Assembly (NCBI RefSeq): GCF_003945595.2
Contig: NW_024104295.1
Location: forward strand, 558,001-622,000
DNA: 64,000 nucleotides
Direction of reading: 5' to 3'
Source: Pipra filicauda
Lineage: Eukaryota; Chordata; Aves; Passeriformes; Pipridae
Under the pieces are notes generated by a model. It did no database searches. It saw only the letters and a program-made list of their open reading frames with translations, and was not told where the DNA came from. Position 1 is the stretch's first letter; each line of letters opens with the position of its first letter. The position numbers were made by a program, and so were the translations under genes. Below are positions 33,155 through 47,300 of the stretch, one piece after another.

Positions 33155-36100
33155 GTAAGGAGGGAGAGGGGTGGGAAGAATCACTTGCAACACAGCCCAG
33201 TGAGGAAGAGGAGACCTCTCTTAGGATTGCAGCTCTTCCATCATCTCTGTACAGAGAATTAATTTCTCCTCTCCTTCCCTAATGCTTTAAACTCCCTTTG
33301 TATTTTCTTTTGTACGTCCGTCCTGTTGCAGGCATGTGCATGCCTGAACTCCAGAGGTGCCACTTCTCTCAGCTGGCTCCACTTGGTCTGGATTCATCCT
33401 GGTGACTGAGTGATTTGCACACGCTGCTGAAGAGTACGTGTGAGGAGACCTCTTTCACTTGTAGTCAATAACAAAACTTCCATGATGACTTGCTGGTAAG
33501 AATTTGTGAAGGAAAGGACTTTTCATTTTACTCAGGCTGGTCTCTGCTGGGAGTCCATTCATGGCACCTGGGCTGGTGATGGAGAGCTGAGGCTTCCCTC
33601 AGTGTGCAGCTGCTGTTGTGCAAAGTCATGTTTCATTGTTATGGGGAGTAAAACTCAGGATCAGAGAAACTCTAACAATCATATATGAGAGATTTTTTAG
33701 ACCATTTAATTGTTTTAATGTTTAACAGAATTTCTCTCTTGGTGTAGTAGAAGATCATGTATAGGACCTCAGGGATGTAATTTTTCTGAGGTAACAAGAA
33801 AAGCTTGAAATGTCAAGCAGTTTAAAAACTGTCAGCTGAAATACTTTTCAGAGGTGAAGGAGAAATTCAGTTGTACAAACCATCTCGAGGGAGTCTGTGT
33901 GTCTTGGATGTATTTTGTAATAGTTATGTGCACTATTATAGTAGCAGCAGTTGTGCACAAAAGCAGTTTCTTACTTTCCTGCTCTTTCAGATATCCCTTG
34001 CCTTATGCATGGCTTTTTTAATTACTCTGGTTGCTGTTTTCTCCCATCCCACCTTGTTTTGCTTATTATTACTGCAGTACTTTAAGTAACACATCACGAA
34101 GATGGAAATACAATGAATGGGCCAGCAAACAGAAGGTTGCAGGGAGGCAGGCAGTGCATGAGGCCTCCTTTTAGACAAGGCTTAGAATAAAGCTTTTAGG
34201 CCGAACTTCTCATAATTTGGACTCCTTTTTAGTGCAATTAAGTGGAGTGCAATTAAGTGCTATTTTCTAAAAGCAGAACTGGAGAAAATTGGTACTGTCA
34301 AATAACTCGAACTTCTTTATTCTCATATGTAATTTTCCTTCTGTCTCAAAAAATATCAATAAATAACTAGGACAAAGAACAGTCTTTTTGTTTCAGTTGA
34401 ATGTCAGGGTAGGGTTCATTCTCTGCTGAAATACAGTAATGGTCACTGCAAAACAACTGGCACCAAAGATATTTTGCCTCAGAAGCACTTCACCCTGGAG
34501 TTTCCTGGAGAACTTCAGCCATTCCTATTTGTCTGCTCAAAAGCCTGATTTTCTGCAGTCTTCTCTGAAAGTCAGCTTCAGGTGTCAGGAAAGTGAGCTT
34601 TAACTCTGAGGGAGCTTATTTGAGGCGCTCTGTGGCCTCTATTGCCACTCTTCCGTGCTGCCATGATCCGGGCTGTGTCTTTGTTTAGCTGCTGTGGTGG
34701 AAAACCAGAATTGTCCTGTGTGATTGCAGATCTCTTGTTTCAGGAAGGTAACAGACAGCAGGTCTGTTTGTGTTTGAATATACCCCAAGGGTTTTGCCTG
34801 GTTTACCAAGAATTTCAGGTTTGAGCCTAGAGGTGGCAGGGTACATATTGCAGTGGAAATGCCTGCATGTCCAAGCAGTCACAATGTTCTTGGTAATGAT
34901 GAGTGGAAAGCAGAAACTTGCCGCTGTTCTTTAATCATCGAGAACTGGAGAGTTCAACCAGACCTTCCTATCACTGAGATAATAAAATGATAGTTACCAT
35001 TTGTCGTGGGGCCTTGTAAGAGGTTCAGCCAAATCCTTTGGCAGCTTCCCCAGCCTTATTGAGATGTGGGTTTGAGTAAGTAATGAGGCCATTAAAACAG
35101 CTGGCTCTACTAAGTAGGCTTGGGTTGAGTTCTCACAAGTTAAAATTAATGGAAAGATAGATACAAACATGCATGTAAGTGAAGGTTTGGGTTTGGAAAT
35201 GACAGACTGCATTAATTTGATTCCTCAGTTTATCTAAGTCTGCTGGGCTGTGCTACTTGAATAAAGAAGTGGCTTGAACATAGACGTCTTCTCCCCCCCC
35301 CTCCTAGGAATTGCACATATCTGGAATGCATATCTGAAGCCAATGGGTACATTTTGGAGAAAAGGACATTGCATTTGAGTGACATTTTTAAATATAAATT
35401 AAAACAAACATCTCTAAAAAAAATACTGGGTATTTTTGTAATGAGAGTGTCAAGGGCAAAAAATATAAGTGCTTGTAATATGGAACTCAGCAAATAAATT
35501 AAAAGGACCTAAATTCGTTTCTGAAGAAAAACAGGGTACTGGGCTTGATTAGTGAGTTGTTCTTTCTCCAGTTGCCATAATTGTGTTGGTGCTGTGGCAT
35601 CCCCAAGGCTTGCACAGGCCTCAGCAAAGCAAATCACAATATGAGATACAGCTTTGTGTTAGTGCAGACTTGAAATTTGCCCTGTAGGCTATACCTAGGC
35701 TAGCAAGCAGGATTAGGGCATAGGTGTGAACTCCAGCAGTAGGTTAGGGTTCAGTATGGCCTGGGACAACCAAGCACTGGTCCCCACAGCTGACCAGTTG
35801 TCCCTAGACAACAAGAGGTCAGCCTTTTTGGGAGATAAATGGGCAAGACCTGTGGGTGCAAGACTTCACCAGCTTCAGAGACAGTAGATGGGCCCTGCCC
35901 CAAACTGGTGCAGAGGGAAGTGACTGTGCTTGAAGCTGCTGCCTTGGCTCTCAGGCTGGGTCAAGTCTGCTGGTGGGATGCTCTAAAGTAATGCTGAACA
36001 AGTCTGCTGATGGTTCCTTTGTGTCCGCTGTATTCCTGTAGATATGGCTTTCTCTTGATTTATACAAGAATTAATTGAGTCAGCGATTTTATCAGCATTA

Positions 36101-38905
36101 ATTGATTTTAAGTGCCCATATCTTCTCATAACACGTTGTGAGTGGTCTGATGGTATAGGAAGAAGGAAATGTAGAGTAATATTTTGCAGTAATTAAGTCC
36201 TTTATAGAATAACATATACAGATTTTTAAAACCTCTTATTTTCATACTTCTGTCTAAGGCTCTATTTAGTCTGCTCCTGCATACTAGTCTCTTATGCTTC
36301 TCTTCTCCATCTTGCATCAAGCTCTTTTGGCTGGCCTATATATCAAGTAATCACTGTAATACTCTCTTTTCTTGTTCTCAGAGTGTCCTTTAACTCTTAT
36401 CTGAAGATCTATTCACCCAGAAGTGCCATGCTCTCTAATGCTGCTCACATGTCAGTTCAGTGTTCTGGGTTGGAGGTTGTCCTTTGCTTTCACTCCAGCA
36501 TGGTGCCAGGGAGTGGCTCTAGAAGATGCAATTCCCACTACATGGGAAGTTTAAAAGCAGGTCATAGGTTGCCCTGTGAGATCATCTTACCTCTAATTTT
36601 TTTAACAAACGATATTTTAAAGATAGAAATGCATCTACTTCTTTTTTGTTTCGTTTTGTTTTTCAAAGACAAACCACTGTGTATTTTTAGGGATAATTGT
36701 GATTAGCTGAAGCTAAAGGACCAGTGGCCACACAGGTGGAGTTGATCCTGAAAACCTTTTTGTAGGTAGAATAGTAGGAAGCTGGCTGTAATTGCTGTGC
36801 CTGTAAAGGACAGCAAAAGTCAGAGACATAGGGACATAGAAGCCCTTTAGAGGGCTGTTTGTTGGCTTTGATAGAAGCAAGGACAAGTTAAAGTTGATAA
36901 ATGCTGTAAAATACCACCCAGGAGGGTAAAAACAGTGGTTGCTGTTCCTGAATTTCCCTTTTAGCACACTTCAGTACAGGAGTGACGGCAGTAACACACT
37001 TATGGTTGGGTTTTTAGGATGCTCCTCTCATAGCCAGTGCCTGAAAGCTATGTGCTACAACCAGGCAGTAGGAGAGAGATTTTGGTACTGTCACGGGTGT
37101 TCAGGGCTGCATTACATCAGCCCCTCCTGAGGCAGTTATGGATGATGTTTGCAGACGTGCAAATCCAGTTTATTATGAAATGGCCTTTTAGCTCCTCCCT
37201 CCCCCTTTCTTCCCCCTTCTTTGAAAGTTCATTGTAATAATGTTTTATGAGAGTACTATGCAAACTCTTCACTCAGGGTTTTTGTTGAAGTGGGATAAGC
37301 AAGTAACTTTTATTTTCTTCTCAGCTACCTGTTTTATTATAGTTAATTCTAAATGTGTATAAAATCACAAACTCCAGACAGTTTTTGATAAGAACTCCTG
37401 ATGAAGTATTCTGTGCATCTCCTGCCAGATAGTCTGGCTCCATAAGTATCACTGTCTCATACATGGATATTTAAAAATAAAGCTGAATGATCTCTTCATT
37501 TGAGTCTGTAACTGACTTGCTTGGTGATGAGTTATAAAGTAATAATGAAATACCCTCAAACGTAGCTCCCAAATAAAGCTGTTATCAGATTCCCAAATAA
37601 CTGCTTGCAAAAACTGGGCACCTAATTGGGAATCCAGGGAAGAAGCAACTATTTGAGAAAGGAAAAAACAGAGCTCAGAAGACACTCAAGAGTAAGAGCT
37701 GGGAAGCTAAGGGAAGTAAGAAAGCAAAGAGGAAGAGGTCCAAAGAAAAACAAAAAAACCCCAAAGAATAGGAGCAGTAATAGGAGAGGGATACTGTCAG
37801 AATTACGGTTTTAATCATTCTTCCACAGAAAAAAAGAGCTGAATTAGTTTAATTGCAAGGAAATATTTCCTAACAATCATAAAGAAGTTGAAAATGCCAT
37901 TTTATCAGCATCATAAATATACGATAATGATATTTTCTTGTGTTTATATAATAGAAAATAGTCAAATGTTTCTGTAATTCACACTTACACTTAATTCAGT
38001 ATTGTCTCTGCACTTTCAAGTTTGGAAGGAGTAACTAGTTTGTTACTGCTCAGAGGTAATATAATGCATTATCCTATGTAGAAGTCTGTTATTCCCCCGA
38101 TTTTGTTTTTTTCCTTATGACACTTTTAATTTATTCTGTTATTTCTGATTATTTGCGGGGAATGAATCTATTTCTCCTTTAGATCATGTGTACTTGCTTC
38201 CAATTTGTTCAAAAGTGTATAGACTTCACATGCTATTCAGCACCGAAAATTGCATAAAAATGTCAGGAGGATGTAATGATTGTTGTGTCTTACTAGTTTC
38301 TGTTTTAATATATGTCAAGGTTAAAAATGTGGGGATTTATTATTTTTCTCTTTTTAATTATTATTAGTTATTCTGCACTACACAAATTCATTCAGTGATC
38401 CAAGAGTCAAACTGAGTTCATTCCTTCTCACTCAATAATGCAAGCTTTTCTGAAGAAGTTATGTCTTAATTAAGAATTGTATCGTACCTGAGTCTTATCG
38501 AGTCCTCAGTGATAATTGTGTGGATCATCTGAGACTAATTCTTACAGAGGAGTAAGTGTTGAAATGTGCATAACAGTTCTAATAATTAATTTCCTCCTGC
38601 CCTTCCCCAGATCACACTGTCACAGCTCTGTGGTGAGGGATGGAGCACCGTGTCACGCTGAGGCAGTCAAGGGCCACAGAATTTATCACATCAAGTCCCC
38701 GGTAGAAGATTCCTAAGTAAAAAGCTGTCTTTTCATAGTCATGTCTTCAAAACAGAATAGCGCTTCAGATGTGGGCTGAAATGGGACTGACCAAACCCCA
38801 GGGCTTTCTGCATTCTCTTGGACTTCCTGGTGTTTTCTCTTTTCAAGGGCAGGGGGGCGGGGAGGAGGGAGAAGAAATATTTCTCCCTCTTTCTTTTTTT
38901 TGTTG

Positions 38906-38930
38906 TTTTGTTTTGTTTTGTTTTGTTTTC
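38906..38930. repeat. TTTTG pentanucleotide repeat
   Basis: Four perfect TTTTG units followed by TTTTC, inside a pyrimidine-rich context. An ordinary microsatellite, possibly variable between individuals. Confidence 0.9.
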
Positions 38931-40794
38931 TTCCCCCTGGTATGACTTCAGGTTTTTTTTTTAGTTGAAGTCATAAAGTGGCATGCTTAATTTTTAAGGC
39001 AATTCAGTGGATAATAGGATTTCAGGGTTAATGCTTTTATCTTCCCCTAGAACCAGTGTGCACACAGCCTGGGTTGAATTAATGCTTTGTAAGGTATGTG
39101 TTTTGCTTTTTCTATAAACTAATTCTCTCCGTTGGAAGGGAAGAAAATTGCAATTGAAACTCGGGGAAATACTATATAGTATTGTTACATGTCCTACATG
39201 TCCCGCACCATCTAGTGGAAATTTTTTGCATCGGCAGTGTGAGGTCAAGGACCTGAAGGAATCCAGAGATTTCCGAGTGAGAGAGACTGTGGAGATTGTG
39301 AACCTCCTCTCCCTCAACTACTACATAAAAGTGATTAATGATGGATTTTTACTCCATCTCCTTGAAATACACTTGTGATGGCTTGTAACTTCAGAAGAGG
39401 GAACCCACTGAGGAATATTCACCCTTGTCGTTAAACAGATCCTTGTTGAAGCCCTCATGGACTAATGTAAACTGGAAAAGATAGGGGTTGGGAGAGGAGC
39501 CAGAAAAAAGGTCTTTAGAACCCTATAAATTTTGGGTGGAGACTGGCCATGCTGTACCTTCCGATATTGCATGATAATTCTAATGAAGTATTCAAACAGT
39601 TTTTACAGAAATACTTTCGCTTTGTCACCCACAGCCAACTGGTGTGGTGGCATTGGTTACGAAACTTCTGAGAAAGCTTTTGAGATTGTCTCTGATTCAA
39701 GCAGCCTCTGGCCAGTAGCAATGGTGACCCTGCACATCTGACTTCAGGAGGCCACTTCTCTCTTGAATAATCACTTATAATCTCAGATGGTTGCAAATTT
39801 ATACAGACAGTGGGGCTCGGTTGCAATTGCACAAGTAGTAATGCTGGCTGTTAGCTGCCTTTGTGGGGCAAAAAAGAGAGAAACAGTGAAACTTGGACTG
39901 AATTTAAGACTGGATCTTGTAATCTAGGAACTAGTTTCTGATTTTTTCAAACTTAATTTGTTGTGCATTGAAATGTGGATTATAATTTATCATTTAACGT
40001 TGTCTAAACTTTTTAACCTAAGAAGTTCGCATTACTGGTAACGTTCTTTATTAGTAATGCCTGTAGTTGTTCCTGACTCGTAGCTTATAGAGTTGTAGCA
40101 TTTTGTTTTGTAAGTCCTGGGTTTGGCATAGAGTGTTTGGAGCTTGTGCTTTGAGTTAGGCATATGAGTAGGTGTTTTTTGACATCCTCTCAGCTGGACA
40201 CATGGGCTGCCCAGGATAGAGTCAGTAGCTCTTAGGGTATGGTCATATTGGACTCCATGCTATACAGTGGCTTTGTTGTTAAGTCTGCACTTATCTACCG
40301 TGTGTGTGTAGTTCAGAGAAAGATGAACCTACCTTTATATAGCTCTGTATTAGAAGCCATGTTTTCTTACATGGCTAGCATGAAGGTGAGATGTGGAAAA
40401 AGCCAAGAAAAGAAAGCCATTAATTCAATAGTAAAGCAATTACTATTTCCAAACTATGAAATTTAATTCATTGAGCAGGAGTTTTATACCATCTTTGTGT
40501 GTATAACAGGCTTGGTTTTAATAAATTCTAAGCCAAGAATGTGGCTTATGGCAAGGAATGCTGACTTTTGGGGTCTGTAGGTTGGAGCCTGCCAGTGCTT
40601 ATTTGAAGGTGCAACTTTCTGATATTGAGGGGAAACACACTGGCTTGCAGAAAGGGCAGTCACTGCAAAGTAATTGCTGAAATAGAGATCTACCTGAAAT
40701 GGTGGAGGCTGCAGTAAGTATAATCTAATGGACTAACCCAGATATATCTTTCCAAGTGCTGTGCACTACTAGTTAAGAAATAATAGTCTCCTAG

Positions 40795-41313
40795 ACTCAT
40801 AGAATGGTTTGGGTTGGAAGAGACCTTAAGGATCATCCAGTTCCAACTCCCCTGCCATGGGCAGGGGCAGCATCCAGTAGACCAGGTTGCTCAGAGTCCC
40901 ATCCAACCTGGCCTTGAACACTTCCAGGGATGGATCCACAACTTCTCTGGGCAACCGGTTCCAGTGCCTCATCACCCTCACAGCAAAGAATTTCTTCCTA
41001 ATATCTAATCTAATTCCACTCTCAGTTTAAAACCATCCCCCCTTTTCTTATCACTACATGTCCTTTCTAAAAGTCCTTGTCCAGGTTTCTTGTGGGCTCC
41101 CTTTGGGTGCTGGAAGACTGCTCTAAGGTCTCCCTGAAGCCTTCTCTTCTTCAGGCTGAATAGCCCCAGCTCTCACAGCCTGTCTTCACAGGCTGAGGCG
41201 CTCCAGCTCTCTGATCACCTTCATGGCCATCCTCTGGACTCGCTCCACCAACGCAAAATCCTTTTTATGCTGAGGCTCCAGTTAGAGTCTCACAAGAGTG
41301 GAATAGTGATGGT
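40795..41313 (-). mobile_element. CR1 LINE 3' portion, minus strand
   Basis: About 520 bp. On the plus strand, landmarks in order are CATAGAATGGTTTGGGTTGG, GACCTTAAGGATCATCCAGT, GACCAGGTTGCTCAGAG, CAACCTGGCCTTGAACACTT, GAATTTCTTCCTAATATCTA, CTTCTTCAGGCTGAATAGCC, TCTCTGATCACCTTCATGG and TCTCACAAGAGTGGAATAG. Together they are the reverse complement of the avian CR1 3' UTR and ORF2 end. Near 41270-41290 the usual intervening bases appear to be missing, a small internal deletion. It is 5'-truncated and inactive. Confidence 0.92.
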
Positions 41314-44300
41314 GAGGATGCCCACACATGCAGACATATGTAATTTGTACCCATCCTCAAATTTGGATTTTGTTTTGAAGAAGAGTCCTTTCTTCTCTGA
41401 ACAGCTTGAGCTGAGAATGGAATGAGAAATATTAAAAATAAAGCTATCATTGCAGCTTGGTCATTGTCCAAATAACAGTTGTTGTCTCTTCCCTTAGCAG
41501 TGGCAGAATTCATTGTTATGAAACAAGCCCAGCTGTAACAGAGAGTCTGTGTGTAGACAATAGCCTGAAGAAAAGGAAGAGTTTTAGGTTAGGAAGGAAT
41601 ATCATACAGACCGGCTGCAGCAGAAAATCTACATGACACTGCAATGAAAACATCTTTTCTTTAGTCTCTAAACGAAAGGATTTTGAGTCCTTAACTGGGA
41701 GACAGAAAACCCCTGAATGTAGGTTTCAAATAAGTTAGCTTTAAAATATAGATAAATAGATAGATAGATAGATATACAAAAATAATATATATAAATTTAC
41801 CTGGCAGCATGTCTGTGGAGTACATTTTCTTTCTTCAAATAGGAATTGTACTTCCAGGAGAATTCTCTATTTTGCCATTTATTTTCTGCACAGAAGTTTC
41901 TGAAGAAAATTAGTGTTGGGAAAAATGTGCTGACCACAGGCTTCAAAATACAACAGCTTGATGGAATTGAAACTGCCTGTACTTTGATTTCCATACCTGA
42001 ACAGGTATTTTGATGTGGAATTAATCACCCTCTGGAGAGGGAGGGATTTAGTGGGGTGAGAATATGGGGGAGAGGGTTTCTTTTTCATGTTTTTCCTTTT
42101 AGAAACTTAGCGTGGTTCCTGAGAGTTATTAGTTTCATTCCATACAGAAGAATAATAGTTTTTATCCCATGGAATTTTTAAGTGTGATATATTTTTATCT
42201 CTGACAATGTTGACTAGAGACCTGCAATTTAATATTTGTAATGGTAAGCTAAGCTGTGTTTTGCTGTGTGCTACCTATTTCTTCTATCACAAAAATAGAG
42301 ATGAAGATCTGTTTCTTTTTTGAAGAAGTTGATTGTGTCACTATATGGAGCTTTTTTTCCCTCACTCACATCAAAATCTCATCAAACTGTTGTTCAGGAG
42401 ATTTTATTTTGCTTGTTCCTGTCTCTCTCAAATCACTGTCACATGAACCCAAGTATAAACATTTCTACATTTACAATCATTTTGTAGCATTTGTGAAAAC
42501 ATGGCTTTTTCCACCTTTCACATCTACCTGCTGTTCCCCATGGAAGGTTTAATTCATCTCTTATATACTGGGATGTCTTGGAGTCTATTGTGAGCATCTA
42601 CAGGATGGAAAAAGCGTCAAAACACAGAGCTTTCTGCCTCCAGCATGTTCTGGTAATGGGTTTGTCAAGGCACGCCGTTGCTGTGTGTCCCAGACCACAG
42701 GCAGCCAGTTGGGCTGTGCTCTGGGGTTTTTAATCGGGTGTCAGAAGGTTCCTGTTTAAAAGTCACATTCTTCAGCTTTTATTAGCCCCTTCTGAACACA
42801 TAATAAACTCCTGCTTAGTTTTTATTGGGCACCTCTTGCTATAGCTTTAAAATTACTCAATTTCTAAAATTGCCCCTGAATTTGAAACTGAGAGTGTTGC
42901 TTTCATGTGGTGATGCTAATTCCTAGCAGAGGTCTGGCTGCTGTAGGCTGTGATTCTGCTGGCTGCAGTGTCTGTACATTGAATTATGAAACATCCCAGT
43001 GGAGTTTTCCCACTGCCTCAGGGGTCACTACTGAGCTAGAGAACTTTGAAAAGTTCAGTTTGGCAATCTCCGAATTGGCAAAGCCTTGAGAGAACTGCAT
43101 GTTTTTAAAGTCCCCACTGATGAAATTTGTTGTTAATGTGGACATTCACGGAAGAGCTGTTTTACCTTAAATGCTTTTGTTTCATAATAAATTGCATTTT
43201 AAAGTCAGTGTTTAATGATGAAAGAGGGAGGAGTTTGAGGAAGAAATTCAGAAGCATAAAGTCCTTCTGAAGGTGAGTATCTGGATGTCCCTGTTAATAG
43301 CCACATTTTAGACTGATTTCCAAATTCAATGTATATTACCTTGAAACATGTCATGCCTTTCTACCACTTCAGGGAATGCACAAACTGTGAATCTGCAGAT
43401 ACTGATTTATAGGGAGTGCATCTGTTATACAACCTTGGTGTCTCACACATTCATCTATGGGCAGAAAAGCAATTGACTTCTCATTTCCTGTGTTTCACAT
43501 TCTTTTATGGAGCAGAAAGAAGCTTGTGATGAACTGTTGCAACATCCTGTTTAATGCATATATAAAATCATTATGCTGAAAGTTTAGCCCAGTAAATGTT
43601 TCAAGGATGGTTAGGTACAAGTTGTATCAGCATCAGTCAGTAGTTCTCCGAGACACAGAAATATTTTTGACCTCAGCGATGGACATGGGAAACTTTCCTG
43701 TTATTTTAACCTCCTGGATTTAACTTTTTACCAGGTTCAAATGGGGATTGGGAGCTGGTGAGTTTGCGCAGGACCACTAATGAGCAAATGTAACAGATGG
43801 CTTTTCTGGAGAGAGCTGTCTGTATGTGCTGGTATGGCTGTTCCTCAGCTTGCTCAGAATAGATTACTTGATGGATAACTCTGGCTTTGCGAAACAAATT
43901 TGTGGGAGGTCAAGATGGGTGAGAGTGATTTACTGTAAGTAGGGAGCGAAGGTGATTTATGCTGTCTGTTCTCTCCACATGGCAGCTTGGGTCATGCCTG
44001 GTAACTCCACCGTCTGTAATAACTGGGGGCCACACTTGCATTCTTTTTTAGGATAATTTCTCCTAGTTTTGTTGGTTTTGTCACATGCTTTCTCTGCAGG
44101 AGAGGCACAGAAGAAAAGATTTCTAATTGATTTTTATGTGTGTCATTGATGGCGGAAATTAAATCCTTTGTTGTGAAGCCTGTTTTGTTGTTTTGATCTT
44201 CCTCTGACCATGCCTTTGATACATCTAACGCATCTCTGACTTGTTTATTTTTGAGCACATATAGGTTTAATTTATGTTATGGATCTAGTTATGTTCAAGT

Positions 44301-47300
44301 ATTTTGTTTTGGTGCCTATAAGCCCAGGTGTGCCACCTCCTTGGCATGAATTGAACCACCCAGCTGCAGGACACCCTGTAGTGAACTCAGAGAGGAACAT
44401 ACCTTTTATATGAGTTGTCTGTTGAATATTTTAAATATTTAATGCACAGGAAGAGTGCTGAGAAGGACTAGGAGAATGGCATAGGAGAACGTGGGATCCT
44501 TTCTCCCTGGATTCATGAGGGGAACTGAGTTGGAATTTCCTGCAGAGCCCAAGAGTGCTGCAGCCACTGAACAGCCATCAACAAGGATGGAGACAGGGCA
44601 GGTGTCACAAATGCTACTGCAGCCTCCTACTCGCTGCTGCTTTGGGACCATTAGTCCAATGGATAAGCTTGCCAATGCCACCTGCACTGGACTCTGCAGG
44701 GAAGGTTATGGAGTAAGTCTCCATTTAGGAATTTTTGCAATGCTCAGGAGAGAGCTCTGAGCAGCTCCACAGATGGAAGACTGACTGGTGTTTGAGCCAA
44801 ATGGCAAAGGGCCTTCTCCTATTTCTCTGCTTTTCAGTACTGATCTACCTATGGCTTTTGTTGCTGCCCAGTGTTAATTATCTTTGTGCTGGAACTCCAT
44901 GTCAGGAGCTGTCCTTTCTTCATTGGGTACTTTCCAGCAACCTCTTTAGCAGTTACAATTTGTTTTCTTTTTCTTCTTTAATTTATTTAGTAATTCAAGC
45001 TAAAGGAGAAATAATGAATATAGTTCATCAGCTTCTAGATCATTGTTAACATTTAAGAGTATTTACATGGAAGATAGAAATTCATATCCCTCTACCAACA
45101 AGAAATTGATTGAGCTTCTGCTGTGAAACAAATAAATAACTGGAGAGAAAAGTGTTACGGTTCAATAATCGTAGTAATTAGATCTAAGAATCCTCTTTTA
45201 GTGCATTAAGCTGTTACCTTCTAAATAGAAATTAATATTAAAAAGTTTAAGAATAGGAAACATTAGAATCTTCTGCCATTCTAATGTGTAAGACCACCAG
45301 TTAGATATAAAAAATTAGTTTGGACAAATTTAATTTAATCTGTAATCTTAGGAGAAGAAATAATACTATTCTGGTAGTTATAATGCAAATAACTGTCTCA
45401 AGGTAATATTTTGCTCTCTTTAAAATATTTTGTAAGCGTTAATGTTTTGTTTCTAGGTTTGTGATTTTGTAATTGCATTACACAACTACCTTCATATTTA
45501 ATCAGTTTTCATCTTGAATCAACTACATGTTTTAATGGAGAAACGATTCTGCTACATAAAGAAAAATAAAACTAAATTTCATAGTTTAATTTTCAGAATC
45601 AAACTGTTAAGTCTTGAATGATATTAGCTATGGCTAGTTTTGTCATGTAGTCAAGAGTAGTAACCTGACTTAAGAAAACTAAAAAGTCTAAGTATGAAAT
45701 GTAGAAACACCTAATTTGTCTTATTACTGGGTTATAAATTATTTATCTTTAACAATGATTGATTATTTATTGTTATTATTAATAATTAATAATCGAGTAT
45801 TGATCAATTAATCTACTAATTATGATACAGTATCACTTCATTTATAGGAGTAGTATTTTTCTTCCTACAGTTTATCTCTGTTTTAGTAACTTATATGTGC
45901 TAGAAATAGTCCTATGTGGGGGAAAAAAAATAAAGCTGTCTAGGGCTAGAATCCATATCTCATTTTCCATTTTTATTTACCATGTTTTTGTTATATATAT
46001 TTCTTAAAATCAGAAAAGGGAATTTTAAAAGTGATTCTGTATTGTACCTGGGGACCTAATTGTTAATTCTTACTTAGTGATTTTATTGATCTCAGTAGAT
46101 ATAAAAATCTGGCAAATTATGTGTTTTACCTTTGAAAACCAAACATGTCCATGGAATTCTATTAATTATTATAGTATAAATCTGGAATGTATAGATTGAA
46201 ATTACACTGGTGCTCTTTCTGGCTAACTGGTATCTGGGATATTAATTTGGTTTGTGACTGACTGGAATCCTGCTCAGTCTTATGGTTTGACATGGTGCAA
46301 AGTTTTAGAACCATCTTTTTCATCGAAGTTAGATTAGATAAAAACAGGAAACAGATTTCTTGCAGGGTGCTTGTAGCAGGATTTTAGAGAAGAACAGGTA
46401 TTTTGACTCATGCAGGATTTCTGTGCTTGTGGACTTCACAGCAGCACAGCATAGAAACCCTGTAGCATGAATCTTCTGCTCAGCTTCAACTCTGAGCAGT
46501 TTTTCCAGGACATCACCAGCTCCTGCTTGCTGAGAAGAGCATCTCCATGCCAGCCACCCAGAGGTATGCCTGGGAGCTGGCTTCACACTGAGTCAGGACC
46601 TACTCAGAAAAATTAGTACTAACCCTTGTCTGAAGAGGCTGCTCTTGTGTGAGCCACAGCAAGTCTCTCAAATCAGGCTCCACGCATGATGCAATGTGCC
46701 CTTGAGTATATTTCTTCTGTTACCTTGATTGACTTCCATTAGGATGTTCATCCAGTGACATATTCAGGCTTTACAGCAGTAGAGAAACTTGAAGTATTTG
46801 ATGGTCGTGTTCTACCTTAAAAGCTTAAGGAGCTAGAAGTGTGGTACTGGATGAGAGTGGATGCTGCGTAGTCCCATTGATGTAACCAACAAACAGACAA
46901 GAGCACCTGTAACTGCAGATGTCTTTCAAAGCAGCATTTTTATTTTTGCCAGAATTCTAATGCCAAATTATCTCTTGATTGTAATTTTCAATAATTTGAC
47001 AGATTTTAATGTTAAATGGCCACACTCTCTCCCAGATACCACAAGTCTGGCCAGTGGTTGTGGTTTTGAAATAAATACGCAAATTCAGTCAAAAGCAGAA
47101 GCAGGAATCACTTTTTTTTTTCCTAAGTGTTCACGTCCTGTATGTCAAAGATGCAATCCCTATTTTTATCACTTTGTAAAGAAGATAAAATTAAAGACAA
47201 AATAGCTTCGCTGAGCTGTTTGTGCTATATAAACCCATCCAGTTTCCTTTCATGCACAGATGTCCAGAGTAGTTCTGCAGTATATTTTCAAGGAGGTGGA

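Larger units (their letters stand above)
31368..40794. other. Unique AT-rich DNA with weak exon-like segments
   Basis: Contents noted: two exon-like segments at 31549-31606 and 33089-33154; an A-rich and C-rich tract next to the LTR edge (about 31368-31430); poly-T runs near 31498; a C8 run near 35291; a GC-richer block at about 35560-35990 that might be an old unrecognised repeat; very AT-rich sequence at 37820-38500; and a TTTTG repeat at 38906-38930. No gene is identifiable. Confidence 0.45.

Noticed and set aside
36383..36706. 107-codon frame
   Set aside because: Ends in poly-Phe/Leu from T-rich sequence; no family signature.
46861..47205. 114-codon frame
   Set aside because: Random-looking composition, no domain, no splice context and no relative I can recall.
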